Below, in pieces: positions 38,845 through 48,839 of a stretch of 64,000 bases of DNA (positions are counted from its first letter, which is position 1; each line of letters starts with the position of its first letter). Source of the DNA: Megaleporinus macrocephalus (Eukaryota > Chordata > Actinopteri > Characiformes > Anostomidae); the NCBI GenBank assembly GCA_021613375.1, contig CM038716.1, positions 17,615,524 through 17,679,523 on the forward strand. The letters are read 5' to 3'. Made by a program: the position numbers and the translations under genes. Under the pieces are notes generated by a model that was given only the letters and a program-made list of their open reading frames with translations, searched no databases and was not told the DNA's origin.

Positions 38845-39605
38845 AATGTCAATTTTTCAATGTCAATTTATTTACATTTAACACAACGTTAGTTGACCAA
38901 AGTGCTGCACAATGAAGAAACTTAAAATACACTATACTAGGACTAAAAACAACAACACCACCACTAAAAACAACAACCAAATAAAACATTCATTACATAA
39001 AAGCCATAGAATAATAATGAGCTTTAAGTCTAGATTTAAAACTTGACAGAGTAGGTGCCAATCGAATCTGCAGTGGCTACTACAAATGCTCAGTCCCCCC
39101 TCTGCTTCAGCCTTGATTTGGGGACAACTAGCTGAAGCCGATCCGCAGATCTTTGGGCCCGTGCTGGAACATAGGGTACAAGCAGTTTCGTTAGATAACT
39201 GGGGGCTAACCCGTTAAGAGACTTGTACACTAAAAGCAGGATTTTGAACTGTATTCTAAAAGCCACTGGGAGCCAATGAAGTGAAGCCAGTACGGGAGTG
39301 ATATGTTCCTTCCTAGACGTACGTGTTGATAACCTCGCAGCAGCATTTTGCACCAATTGTAACTTGCCGATCAAGGAATGACCAACACCAACATATAGCG
39401 AGTTACAATAATCGAGCCTTGTTGAAATAAACGCATGGATTACTTTCTCAAAATCAAAGAAAGATAAAAATGGCTTAATTTTGGCTAGTTGTCTTAATTG
39501 GAAGAAACTAGACTTGACTACTGCATTTATCTGCTTATCAAATTTAAAAGCATTATCAAATATTACACCCAGGTTTTTGACTGATGACTGGGTAAAAGTC
39601 TGCCA
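38845..39605 (-). mobile_element. 5'-truncated L2-type LINE
   Basis: On the minus strand a reverse-transcriptase C-terminal coding segment is followed by a stop, a short 3' UTR and a terminal tandem of TTGACA/ATTGACATTGA repeats (38845-38885), the kind of 3' end L2-clade LINEs carry. Only the last 0.75 kb is present, as usual for incomplete reverse transcription. It sits inside hAT copy 2. Confidence 0.82.
39090..39590 (-). pseudogene. L2-type LINE ORF2 C-terminal fragment
   Basis: About 165 codons are open without a stop on the minus strand. They contain KNLGVIFD, FISTRLDYCNSLYVG, KLQLVQNAAARL, HITPVLASLHWLPV, FKILLLVYKSLNGLAPSYL and a terminal SRLKQRGD-like end. These are the standard blocks at the C-terminal end of L2/CR1-group reverse transcriptases. 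The catalytic polymerase motif and endonuclease are absent by 5' truncation, so it cannot retrotranspose. Its frame is still clean, which suggests a fairly young insertion. Confidence 0.85.
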
Positions 39606-39702
39606 ATGTCCCAGGTGGCTGAATGGATCAAACTAATCTACGGTGCAAATTCTTAACAAAATGATTTTTTGTAATCGAGTTATTTTCAGCTCTAGTTCAA
39701 AC

Positions 39703-40952
39703 TAGAATACTGGATTGTAGAGCTACTATGACAGTAGTCGGCTTGATTACAGCTGTAGTAATGGTTACGTATTTCACTTTGGCCTAAGTGTCCTGCTGGG
39801 GTTTCCATATGTCACTTCAAGAACTTAAGAATTACTCAGAGTAGGGTCATGTGTAATGGGATATTTAAATATTTTCTTTTATAAAAAGAGCCTTCACTTC
39901 TTTGACAACAGAAGGAGGTGCAAATGAACTCACTCTTTGTGCTTCAGAACATCTGATTAAGGCATTCACACCGGCAGCGACACGATGGAGCCGGATTGCG
40001 TTCATTTCCGAGGAGAGTTTGCAGCTTCCGGCGACGGGAGGAAGCAAACACGTTGACGACGTGCACCAGGCAAACTCGGTGGCACAACAAAGTTGAGTGA
40101 AGTGATGTGTTGGTCAGCAGTGGGATTAGAGCAGGGTGCTATATGCTTTCTCTCACTCACTGTGAAAGAGAGCGCACCTCTTTGGTTTATAGATAGAGAC
40201 AGTGGAATGGCTACTGCTGCAATAGATGGCACTCGCGAACACCAAACACACTGTTTTCTTCACACACTGTCTGCAATCCGGGATTAACTTTACAGACAAG
40301 CTGTTTCTCTCCGGGATTCTTATTTTTAGATTAGTGCTGGGCATCAGTGAAACCATAGCAACCAACGGTCAGGCGATGAGCACCAGGGATTTGGGCGACA
40401 ATAGGGTGAAAACTTTGACTGCAAAGGCCATGCAGCTGACTTCATCCTGGTGTTAATGAAACCGTTCGTTTGCTCTGCGCCTGTGCAGTGGTGCCGTGCA
40501 GCCTTGGCTTGATACTGTATTTTGGAAATTGTGAAGGAAAAACGTAAAAACAATGCTTCAGTTCATGAAGGTGGTTCGGACACCCCCCCCCACCCCCCAC
40601 CCCCCCAAAAAAAACAAAACAAAAACGTAACAACAGTGTTTACACAATCAGATGAACCTAAATCTATAAAACAGCCTGATATCCTCCAACAATTATACGA
40701 CCATGTAGAGCAATCATTAGACCTAACAACTCCCGGGAGAGAGCTGACCATACCATTATAGATCCACCAACACCAAAACATTTAACACTACTATAGATCC
40801 ACCGCCAGGCATGCGCTTTGCAACAGATCATAGGAGCTCAGTGTTATAGTTGTTTGTATTACATTGTACATTATTTTGATGTATTTCTATAAATATACTG
40901 TTTCAAAATTATGGCATTGATTGCTATTTACAATAACCATGGCCAGACTCAC
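39703..40952. other. Intronic sequence next to DPH1 exon 2
   Basis: No coding exon recognised. Short overlapping open frames around 39865-40780 show no protein features. A C-rich tract lies at 40581-40607. The CG-containing stretch 39970-40070 may be an old element but I cannot name it. Confidence 0.45.
40581..40607 (-). other. G-quadruplex-capable tract on the DPH1 sense strand
   Basis: The plus strand reads three C runs of nine, six and seven separated by single A bases. The minus strand, which is the DPH1 sense strand, therefore has long G runs with one-base loops, about 350 nt downstream of the exon 2 donor. Confidence 0.7.
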
Positions 40953-41102
40953 CTCTTTTTGCTTTTGCCTGTTTTATCCGCCACACTGTTTTGTGTATCT
41001 CAAAGTTGTAGTTGGCAGGCAGGACACAAATAGCCTCTTGAAGCTCTGGGTCTTTGAGAATCTCATCGGGAATCTGATTGGCTACCCTCCTTGGACCTCG
41101 CA
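40953..41102 (-). CDS. dph1: DPH1 exon 2
   Basis: A 150-nt exon on the minus strand lies between an acceptor ending GTGCATTAG and a GTGAGT donor. With the base left over from exon 1 it encodes residues 17-66. Key blocks are [36 protein letters not shown] and QAKAKR. This is the conserved N-terminal segment of eukaryotic DPH1 (human RVANQIPPEIL and LPSNYNFEIPKTIWRI). It enters and leaves in phase 1, and both junction codons give valine, matching the family. The identity rests on this exon and is clear. The segment starts the first of the three repeated domains of the Dph1/Dph2 fold. The catalytic cysteines are not in it. Confidence 0.95.
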
Positions 41103-42240
41103 CTAATGCACAAAAAGAGAAGCAAGTCAGGCCACAGTTACAGTATTCAGCTGTTCAGAACAAACATGAAGATAGCTTCTCTATTCTATCCCTATAATAT
41201 CTAAGATCTATCAACAGCACTTGTTTGTTTTGTTTGCCTATTATTCACTGAAGTTCTGCACCTCTACTGTGGGAATAAAAACAATGTTGCACATTCACAC
41301 CCCATTTTGCAACTGCATCGTAGACAGTGGAACTTCAACACATGGACCTCTAAAAATATGCTTCTGTCACTTTACACACACTAAAAGCACCGTTATGACA
41401 AAATGCAAAACTCCAGCTCACCATTCTAACAGGTACTACTGCAGTAAAACTGATAAATGGTGTGTAGTTTCTTCATTAGCAGTGCAAGTTTTTGCCGTTA
41501 GTCTACTATAAATCTTAATTATGTAAAAACTAAATACGTGTAAATGCAAGTCAAGCAGAATATTGGAAGGCTGTTTAATGTTAGTTTTTTTTAGGTGGTC
41601 ATCAGAAGCTTTAAACAGACTGTGTCATGGGCAAAGTATTCTTTTAAAGGGATCTGATGAGTTTCTGATTATCATTTCAGCACATTCTTTGCAGACTACA
41701 GATATCTACACCTTTGCACACATTAGAAGTCATAAAATCATCAATAAGCACAAGTTTACGGATTCCATTATAAAAACAACAGCCCCAGACATTTTAGCTC
41801 TGTGTTTTACAGATGTCTCAGCGGAGTCTGGAGGTGCCGGATGGGGGATGGGGGCTATTAAACTTCAATAAATGTATTTGGGGGTTCAGATGCAGGAGAG
41901 CAAGAACTGTTAGTGATATTAAACAGGAATGCTACATCACGAGGCAGTTTTTTGCTGTCAAGCAGACAGACAGCTACAAACTAGCTATTTTCTTAGCATC
42001 TGAATAAAATATCTACTTGACCTCGTTACTGCTAAGCAATATCTCCTTCTCTCTGTTCGTGTCAGTTATAACCGGGATTGTTTTTAGATTGCCTGCTAAC
42101 GCTAACACCTCGTAAAGGTGCTGCTTCATAAACACCACGCGCCTGAAACAAGATCGGCATCAATAAAAGAGCTGAAGGGCCTGAAAACCTCGTGCTTCAG
42201 AAAGCAAGCAAGCCTTGACATACAGTATATCAGTGTTTAC
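41103..42240 (-). other. dph1: DPH1 intron 1 (1.14 kb)
   Basis: Runs from the exon 1 donor (GTAAAC at 42240) to the exon 2 acceptor. I see no element, RNA or alternative exon in it. Confidence 0.85.
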
Positions 42241-42289
42241 CTGCTGGCTTTTTAGCCACGACTTCAACATCTCCGGTGGGCGCCGCCAT
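42241..42289 (-). CDS. dph1: DPH1 exon 1, start codon
   Basis: On the minus strand GGAAAG precedes an ATG at 42289 that opens MAAPTGDVEVVAKKPA plus one base, followed at once by a GTAAAC donor. This first exon has 16 codons and one extra base. The extra G combines with TG at the start of exon 2 to give valine and continues directly into the conserved RVANQIP block, so the start and phase are well supported. A short, poorly conserved N terminus is normal for DPH1. The start codon lies inside a YY1-type motif. Confidence 0.9.
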
Positions 42290-42292
42290 CTT
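42282..42292 (-). promoter_or_regulatory. YY1-like site overlapping the DPH1 start codon
   Basis: The minus strand reads AAGATGGCGGC, an exact match to the core of the YY1 motif, with the ATG inside. In housekeeping genes such sites often mark short 5' UTRs and initiation just upstream. Confidence 0.65.
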
Positions 42293-43930
42293 TCCGCAAA
42301 CAACTACACGTGGGTCAAGAAAGGCATCGCTAGTGGAGCACAGAGCGCTTCATCCAGGATTCATTAGATCGACTTCATCTGTACACTGTGGCTGCGATCA
42401 CACTTAAATGCACTGTGTTTCTTAGCCCTGGCTCTGTAGGCCCACTGCCCTGCACTTTCAAGTGTTTTCTCCGATCCAAACACACCTGATCCAACAAATC
42501 CCCTGATTAGCAGCGCAGTATTGAGTGAAAGTGGCTGAGAAAAGAACTAAATGTCCAGGACCACGGGTCAGAAACACTGCTGTAGAGCGGGGTGAAATGA
42601 ATACAGAATAAATCCTGGAATTCAATGCCTATAAATTATGCTGCTGCATGCTCATATGGATTAAAAACAAATATAGATACATGAAGGCAGTGAATGGTTA
42701 TCAGTGGATCTCTACAATACAATACAATACAATGAGCCCAAGGCCTTTGAACACTAGTTATGGCTCTAGGTTTTTCCTCTTTCTCACTAAATGAATCCAT
42801 ATATCCAAAATATTAAGGTCTGGAACATCTGTTTATTTGGCAACATTGCATGGAACTGTAGTTGAAATAGACCTGATCTGAAACAGGATAGCATTTGATT
42901 AGTTTGCCTGTTAGACTATGAGTTGGACAAGTATCAGAAGAAGGAAAAATGTGTACAGAAGGACCAGAGCTGAGAAAACTTGGCAAAACAGGCCCATTAT
43001 ATGCTGCCGTTAAGAAGTCATTATATTTGACTGGTAGATTTATCATTCACAGACTCCATTTTAGTCGATTTATGAATAAGAGTCTTTAATGTCACCAGTG
43101 ACTCTTTACCTCCTTCTGTGCTGCTGCTGCTTTGATGGTGAGAGTCTGGCTGTGAATGGAGAGGCGAGTGATAAAAATGAGTCATTTGGGCTGCTGGGCC
43201 TACAGCATGTCGCAGCGTGGAGCCGGAGTGCATAGCTTTTACATACTAACATGTTAGTAACCGAAGCAGGAGGTGCAAATTCAGGCTCCACTCCTGCTCT
43301 GAGTGAGGGAGTGTGTAAGAAGTGCTCTAATGGCAAGAAAGAGTGATCACCTAAAAACTTCTACAGCAGCATATCTAACTTTATACTTATATTGTTTAAT
43401 GAGCTGCATAGGTTAAAAAAAACACTCAAACAATTAATTAATAGCAGAAACTTTAAAATAAACTTAACTTATCTGTAAAGTGAACCTTGCTTAACTGTGG
43501 AGGGTTTAGTTCCTATTTCACCAGCACACCAAAGTTACCTAGATGACGTACTACTTTGGAAACTATTCCAGTCTTAGCCACAGCTCTGTTCATAATGTAC
43601 TGCATTTCAAAATGTAACAATGAACCACAAATGTACCACTGATGTAATCACATGGTTTGCTCCAAAAGGTTTAATTGCCCCAGTTTCAGTCTTTCGTGAA
43701 AATGAAAGCAAATCTCCTGCTACCACTTTCACTGCTGGTCTTCAGGAGAGGTTGATTACTTTGTCTATTTAATAGAGTTAACTTGCTGCACAGATAACAC
43801 AGTTAAAACAGATTAAACAAGTTAAAACAGTTTGTTTGTTGGTCTCAGCAAAATAATCAACTCAGCATCCGCTTCAGCTCACACGTGGAGCCGCATTGCT
43901 TATTACTGGGTGAAACAAGCTCATACCCAA
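42290..43930. other. Upstream region of DPH1
   Basis: It includes the expected DPH1 promoter just right of 42290, without an obvious TATA box. It also holds an old dispersed repeat at about 42425-42590 (CACACCTGATCCAACAAATC...GTGAAAGTGGCTGAG...CCAGGACCACGGGTCAGAAA), a type common in fish, and a short ACAAT run (42713-42733). No gene seen. Confidence 0.5.
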
Positions 43931-43934
43931 TTTA

Positions 43935-44400
43935 ACCATAACATTAAAACCACCTCATTGCATTTACACTCATTGTCTATTTATCTGCTCCACTTACCAT
44001 GTAGGTCCTCCACAGGACCACCACAAAGCAGGTATTATTTGGGAAGTGGGTAATTCTCAGCACTGCGGTGACACTGGTGGTGTGTTAGTGTGTGATGTGC
44101 TGGAATGAGTGGATCAGACACAGCAGTGCTGCTAAACTTTCTACACACCTCAGTGTCACTACTGGACTGTGAATAGTCCACAAATCAAAAACTACCCAGA
44201 CGACAGCATCCTGTGGGCAGCGTCCTGTGACCACCAGTAAAAGATTTTGAGCTGCTGTTTCTGACTTTCTGACACCTACCCCTAAGGTAGGGGTGTCTAA
44301 TAGAGTGGTCAGTGAGTGGACACAGTGTTTAAAAACTCCAGCAGCACTGCTGTGTCTGATCCACTCGTACCTAACCTTCACCTCAACCACCCTCTCCTGC
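43935..44400. mobile_element. Partial copy of the palindromic foldback element
   Basis: Starts CCATAACATTAAAACCACCT like the ends of the element at 32488/34871. It contains ATTCTCAGCACTGCGGTGAC, CATCCTGTGGGCAG and GGACACAGTGTTTAA in the same order. It has its own inverted pair, GTGGATCAGACACAGCAGTG (about 44109) against CACTGCTGTGTCTGATCCAC (about 44345). The far end is missing. It lies between the two genes. Confidence 0.72.
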
Positions 44401-44574
44401 AAGAAACTTGTCTTTAAGTGCAGCACTTTGACTGTAGAAGAGCCATAAAATCACTTTCAGTGCCAAAGAGTGACTCTACCAGAGACCACTTTGAAACCAT
44501 CCTTGTCCTTGAAAAAAAACAGCCTTAGACAACCACAAAGAAGGCAGGAGGCAGATTTAGGAATAAAATTAAGT

Positions 44575-45060
44575 TACCATTAAAGAAGCAATTTGTAAAA
44601 TGATGTAAAAAGCTGTTGTATTTATACTCCAAACAACAGAAGGGAACATATCACCACAACATTGTTGTGAGCATCAAACTTCATCCCTTTCTCATGTGAG
44701 TGTCCAGCGATGGACAGAAGCACTAATGTTAGGTGTTGTTTTCCTTCTATTTATATCCCTTGCTTTGTTAGCTGCTGGACGTGGATTGCTGATGCGAGTG
44801 GACAGTGGTGGTCATTATAATGGTTGCTTGCCAAGAGCTTTAGACATCATTGTATTTACTCTTCCTTTCATTGGCTATCTGTTCCTAAATGAACTGATAC
44901 CTGGGAGCAGCATCTACAACATGATTGACTAGAGATTAAAATACACTGTTGATGCAGTGATACATGTTCATTAACCCTTGTCGCATTAAAGGCAGGTTCA
45001 TCACTACAGTGACTGACTAGGTAGGACAGGCCAAGGCTAGCTGGTTAGCATGTAAACTTC
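44575..45060 (+). mobile_element. Unassigned repeat family RF1, copy B
   Basis: Begins ATTAAAGAAGCAATTTGTAA and TACTCCAAACAACAGAAGGG, then encodes in one open stretch (about 44696-44932) a W-TEALMLGVVFLLFISLAL helix and an IVFTLPFIGYLFLNELI helix followed by YNMID and a stop. It ends GGCTAGCTGGTTAGCATGTA. Both helices and the tail match copies A and C. There is no upstream ATG in frame, so translation is doubtful. Confidence 0.7.
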
Positions 45061-46039
45061 AGTTGATATTCTGCAATCTGATATACAGACATGGTTGACA
45101 TGCATTTAAAACTATTATTTCTTCTCACTCTGTTGTTGGAATGTTTTTAAATAAAAGTTTACATCTTGCTAATTTTATGATTGGCTTCACTTTTACTCTC
45201 TACTGCGTGATAACTTCATAAATTAGGTCAATATGCAAGAAGAAAAAAGCACCAGTGGTTCTTATGACAGTCTGTGTTTGTATAAGCCAGTAAAAACATT
45301 TTTTTCAAATAAATAGAGGCCATTAAAGACCTGCCCTGTTGACCCGTAGCTAAACTCTATAGATTTAAATCTCTTGGTTTAAAGTTGCGAGCTAAAATAA
45401 ACTTGATATGTTTGGTAATCTGAAACAACACTGACTGAGCCAGAGTGCCTAAAGTTTCTGGAGATCAAATCTAAAAGAACATTTTTAAAGTGTCTCCAAG
45501 TTGGCTGTATGAATAATCCACACATGAAACTCAACTGAAAAGAGAAAATTAAATAATGCATAATGATGCATAATAATATGCTCTGGCTACAAGCTTTTTT
45601 GATAACTGTTTTCATGAAGCCCAGGGGAAGGCCCAGAGAACATCAGCAGAGCGTCTCACAGGGAATGTTAGTGCAATATTAAAGACTTAAACGTTCCGGG
45701 AACATTGTGAATCTTCTGGGAAGAATGGGACTCAAAAGTTTTCCATGCTAACTCACAAGAGCTATTGTACATATGGTACAAAAATTCCCTTAAAAACATT
45801 CCTAAAAATGTTAAAGGAAAACAGGTTACAAACTTGTAGTGACATTCCAAAAGCACAATAAACGTTACATTACTGTTAATGAAAGTTTAGCTAACTATCT
45901 GATACGTTCTAGGAATTACAGAATTATTACTGTTAATTTTTTATTATTACATTTATATCACTTATATTCATATTTTTCTTTGAAACCTTCTCAGTTTTCT
46001 TTCAGGTTTTTCCTTTACTATTATAAATTATAAATGTTT

Positions 46040-46078
<39 letters not shown>

Positions 46079-47040
46079 GTAAAGACATGTTTAACACAGA
46101 AGATACCAACAATTGAAATAAACCTAAATTTAAGAAATATCCAAATATGATTGCTCAACCCTAGTGCACATATTCAGACTTTCTTTTTTTCTCAGTTATT
46201 CGCTGTATTGAAAAATGTATCATATTGAGACCCACTGAATTAATTGTGTATTGTTACATTCCTAGCAGAAGCTGAATTTCCTTGCATGTTTTTAAGCACA
46301 TCAGCTCTTTTAAAAAAAAATAGGCCTCCGGCATCATTTCTCGTCCACTGCGCTGATGAGATTATTTTTTTCATCCCAAACTGATGGGCTTTCCTGCTCT
46401 TTTCTGTGAGTCAGAACAAGCTCAGCTCGCAACAAACAGCTCTCCATTCAGCAGAATGATCAGCTCTTTATTTCCTGATTTAGCGGAGTTAGTAATTTTA
46501 TCTGTCAGCCTGTTCTCAATGAACTTAAGTCTCCCTTCTAATTACCTCATCAACAAAAATCAATCAACAAACAAAAGCAATTAAAAGTCACGGATCTCAT
46601 GAGAAGTTTGGCTAGGAATGGCATAAAAACCGCCAAAAACAAAACCCGAGACAGACTGACACAACAGGCAGCAGGTTTGGAGAATGAGTCAGAATGGTTC
46701 GGGGAAAGATCCAGGAGGGGGTCTTTCAGCATCATTATCTACCGATAAATTAATAAATAATTCAGCTCCTTAATGTGAGTCAGCTTTCAGGGTTCTCCTA
46801 AAGTAGCTGGACCATAACTAATTCAAACAACTCCTGCCTGCTGCGCTAAGACTGACTAGTACAGTGGTCACCGACTCTCCTCTTGAAGTTTAGTTCCAAC
46901 CTGCATTTAACATGCTGCTCCCCCTCTACCCAAAACTAAAGCATCTGATCCAGCCAATCAGGAACGTTTTAATTAGTTCATTAGCTGAAGCAGATGAGGT
47001 ATCTGTAGTTTGTATTAAGAAAAAATTTGTTGAATTTATA
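45061..47040. other. Intergenic sequence between dph1 and rtn4rl1
   Basis: No gene recognised. It holds a (TTTA)n tract at 46037-46078 and, at about 46860-47005, a second old copy of the repeat near 42425 (TCCAACCTGCATTTAACATG...CATCTGATCCAGCCAATCAG). Confidence 0.5.
46037..46078. repeat. (TTTA)n microsatellite
   Basis: About ten tandem TTTA units. Confidence 0.93.
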
Positions 47041-47099
47041 TATGATTCTATTATATGAACTATTTACAAACCCTAGCACAGTATGAACTAGCAGAGGAT

Positions 47100-48065
47100 A
47101 GCAGAGGACTATTAGCCAACCCTAAGTATTAGCCAATCCTAGAGCATTAAATAAACTACTATCCGGTCAAACTACAAACGGTTAGCCAATCCTAGAGCAG
47201 AACTATTAGCAAATTATAGAGCTGATCATGCACTTTTAACCAATCATAGAGTAAAACATTAACTATTAGCCAATTATATAGAAGATTATGAACTGTTAGC
47301 CAATCCTAGAGTAGAAAATGAACTATTAGTCAATTCTAAAGCGCAATATGAACTATTAAGCAATTCTAGAACTGAATATAAACTATTAACCAATTCTAGA
47401 GTAAAATATCAACTATTAGCCAACTATACAGAAGATTATGAACTGTTAGCCAATCCAAGAGTACAATATAAACTATTAGCCAATCGTATGGTAGAATATG
47501 AACTATTAGCCAATCATAGAGAGTTCAAATTATCAGCAAACTCTACAAGCAGAATATGAACTATTGGTCAGTCCTAGAGTGGAATATGAACGATCACACA
47601 ATCCTAGAGCAGACAATTGCCTATTTTTGAGCTGATTATTAACTATTAGCCAACCCTAGAGAGTTTGAATTATATCAGCAAATACTATAAGCAGAATATG
47701 AATGGTTAGCCAGTACTAGAGCAGAATATGAACTGTTAGCGAATCCTAGAGCAGAATATCAACTGTTTGCAAATCTGAGAGCAGAATATTAACTAATAAC
47801 CAATCCTAGAGCAGAATATGAAATATAAACCTATCCCAGAGCAGAATATGAGATATGAGCCAATCCTAAAGCAGAATTTGAGATATGAGCCAATCCTAGA
47901 GTAGAGTGTGACCTATTAACCAATCCAAGAGCAGGATATGAGATATGAGCCAATCCTGGAGCAGAATATGAAATATAAGCCAATCCTAGAGAAGGCTATG
48001 AACTGTTATCAAATCCTAAAGTAAATATGAACTATTAACCAATCCCAAAGAATATGAAATAGACA
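47100..48065 (+). repeat. 30-bp degenerate minisatellite carrying CCAAT boxes
   Basis: About 30 tandem, diverged units resemble GAACTATTAGCCAATCCTAG followed by AGCAGAATAT. Sixteen units keep an exact CCAAT, starting at 47133, 47186, 47240, 47270, 47300, 47390, 47450, 47480, 47510, 47800, 47860, 47890, 47920, 47950, 47980 and 48039. Most are separated by exact multiples of 30 bp, and other units hold one-base variants at the same position. The flanks (AGCCAATCCT or AACCAATCC) fit the NF-Y preference for purines before and C/G after. The array ends about 200 bp from a GC-rich promoter. Confidence 0.92.
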
Positions 48066-48215
48066 TCTAGCTAACTCTAGCTCAATATTATATTAACCAA
48101 GAAAATGAATAAATATCTGGGTCTGAACGCGCAAATGGACAATCACTCCTAGCGCAACATTCTCAATTACTAGCCAGTCTTAGTCCAGGAGGACAGCTTG
48201 TGTGTGAACTATTAA

Positions 48216-48239
48216 CCAATCGTAGCAAATGAGGCGGGG
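48216..48239 (+). promoter_or_regulatory. Proximal CCAAT box and GC box
   Basis: An exact CCAAT at 48216 is followed 10 bases later by GAGGCGGGG (48231-48239), an Sp-type GC box. Together they precede a CG-rich first exon with no TATA box. Transcription probably starts within the next 100 bp; this is inference. Confidence 0.6.
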
Positions 48240-48324
48240 ACTGCCTGAATACGGGTGGAAAAAACAACGCCCCCTCCCTCCACTTTTGCTCCTCTCCAAC
48301 TATTGAGCCAGTGCGCGTAAAGCA

Positions 48325-48390
48325 ATGGACCTCGGTCTGATCTCCGATTCACAGCATCCCTCTCCCCGCGTCCCCAACCAGCAGCGCTGA
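48325..48390 (+). other. Upstream open reading frame in the rtn4rl1 leader
   Basis: An ATG with G at -3 and G at +4 opens 21 codons (MDLGLISDSQHPSPRVPNQQ, then R and TGA) and closes 21 nt before the donor at 48412. If present in the mRNA, it could lower initiation at the main ATG at 48827. Confidence 0.5.
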
Positions 48391-48826
48391 AAAACCCCTG
48401 TTTTTACTGAGGTAAGTCCGCGGAGTGAAGGCAGCGGAGTGCGCGCGTGTGTTCACCGCACCTCGGACGGCAGGAGGAACGATCGTGGACTGCAGAAATG
48501 TGTCTTGTGACCGGACTGCGCTCAGTGTTTAGGAGGGACCTCGCATGGATGAGGGCAAACTACACACCCCAGTAGATCCACTCCATTAAGATTCAGCCTG
48601 AACTCTCACACAGCCGCCGGACCTCTTCAGCACGACCGAGTTGTTGTCCACCACGAATATGCTCGGCTGAAATCCAACGGCGTGTGTTTTAATAACAGAT
48701 ATACATAAACACATATATATATAAAATCATTTGCTTCGTAGCCACGGAGAAGAAGAGCACGTTGGGACTGGAGTACGAGAATAGATGAACCCCAGCGGGG
48801 CGTAATAGGAATCAACACTTTCCATC

Positions 48827-48839
48827 ATGTTTAAACGGG
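48827..48839 (+). CDS. rtn4rl1: rtn4rl1 coding exon 1 (N-terminal 4 codons)
   Basis: ATG at 48827 (A at -3) opens M-F-K-R plus one base, then GTAAGT at 48840. A first coding exon of only a few codons with a phase-1 intron fits the Nogo-receptor genes. The human homologue begins M-L-R-K-G, and the leftover G here would begin a glycine codon. The decisive context is the head-to-head neighbour DPH1, as in human. RTN4RL1 (NgR3) is a GPI-anchored leucine-rich-repeat protein of the neuronal surface that binds proteoglycans and limits axon growth. Its leucine-rich repeats would be in exon 2, beyond the window. With so little coding sequence, another gene is possible. Confidence 0.65.

Larger units (their letters stand above)
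37806..39694. mobile_element. Non-autonomous hAT-type element, copy 2, with nested SINE and L2
   Basis: Starts TATGGATGCAGCTATCAATT and ends ATTTTCAGCTCTA. It is flanked by GTTTAAAC (37798-37805) and GTTCAAAC (39695-39702), an 8-bp duplication with one change. Interior blocks match copy 1 in order: TGCTGACCCACTTACTGCAA, GAATATTCTCGCTGT, TGTGAGGGAA, CTGAAGTTAGCTTCTTAT, CCACCTTAAATGGT and GATTTTTTGTAATCGAG. Insertions of a SINE at about 38332 and an L2 fragment at about 38845, and a deletion of the second palindrome arm, explain the length difference. Confidence 0.85.
18798..40952 (-). other. dph1: DPH1 intron 2 (about 22.2 kb)
   Basis: The intron is bounded by the exon 2 donor (GTGAGT, minus strand, at 40952) and the exon 3 acceptor (CAG ending at 18798). 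It contains almost every identifiable mobile element on the left side of the window: SINE plus solo LTR, four Tc1-like copies (one intact), a foldback element, two hAT-type elements, an L2 fragment and two copies of an unassigned dispersed repeat. Confidence 0.88.
48240..48839 (+). other. rtn4rl1: Probable first exon / 5' leader of rtn4rl1 and CpG-rich promoter
   Basis: CG-rich sequence with many CpG (48240-48560) stands out from the AT-rich flanks. It leads to an ATG at 48827 and a strong donor at 48840. A second strong donor, GAG followed by GTAAGT, lies at 48411/48412, so part of the leader may be spliced out or an alternative first exon used. The true start site cannot be fixed from sequence alone. 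Confidence 0.6.

Noticed and set aside
44696..44932. A genuine small membrane protein gene at RF1 copy B
   Set aside because: The frame has no ATG (it opens only with GTG), and related copies at three other places are broken. It is described as a repeat.
48827..48839. YEATS4 (GAS41), whose protein also starts MFKR
   Set aside because: The exon leaves one G before the donor, which cannot begin the methionine codon expected after MFKR in that protein. The DPH1 neighbour fits rtn4rl1 instead.
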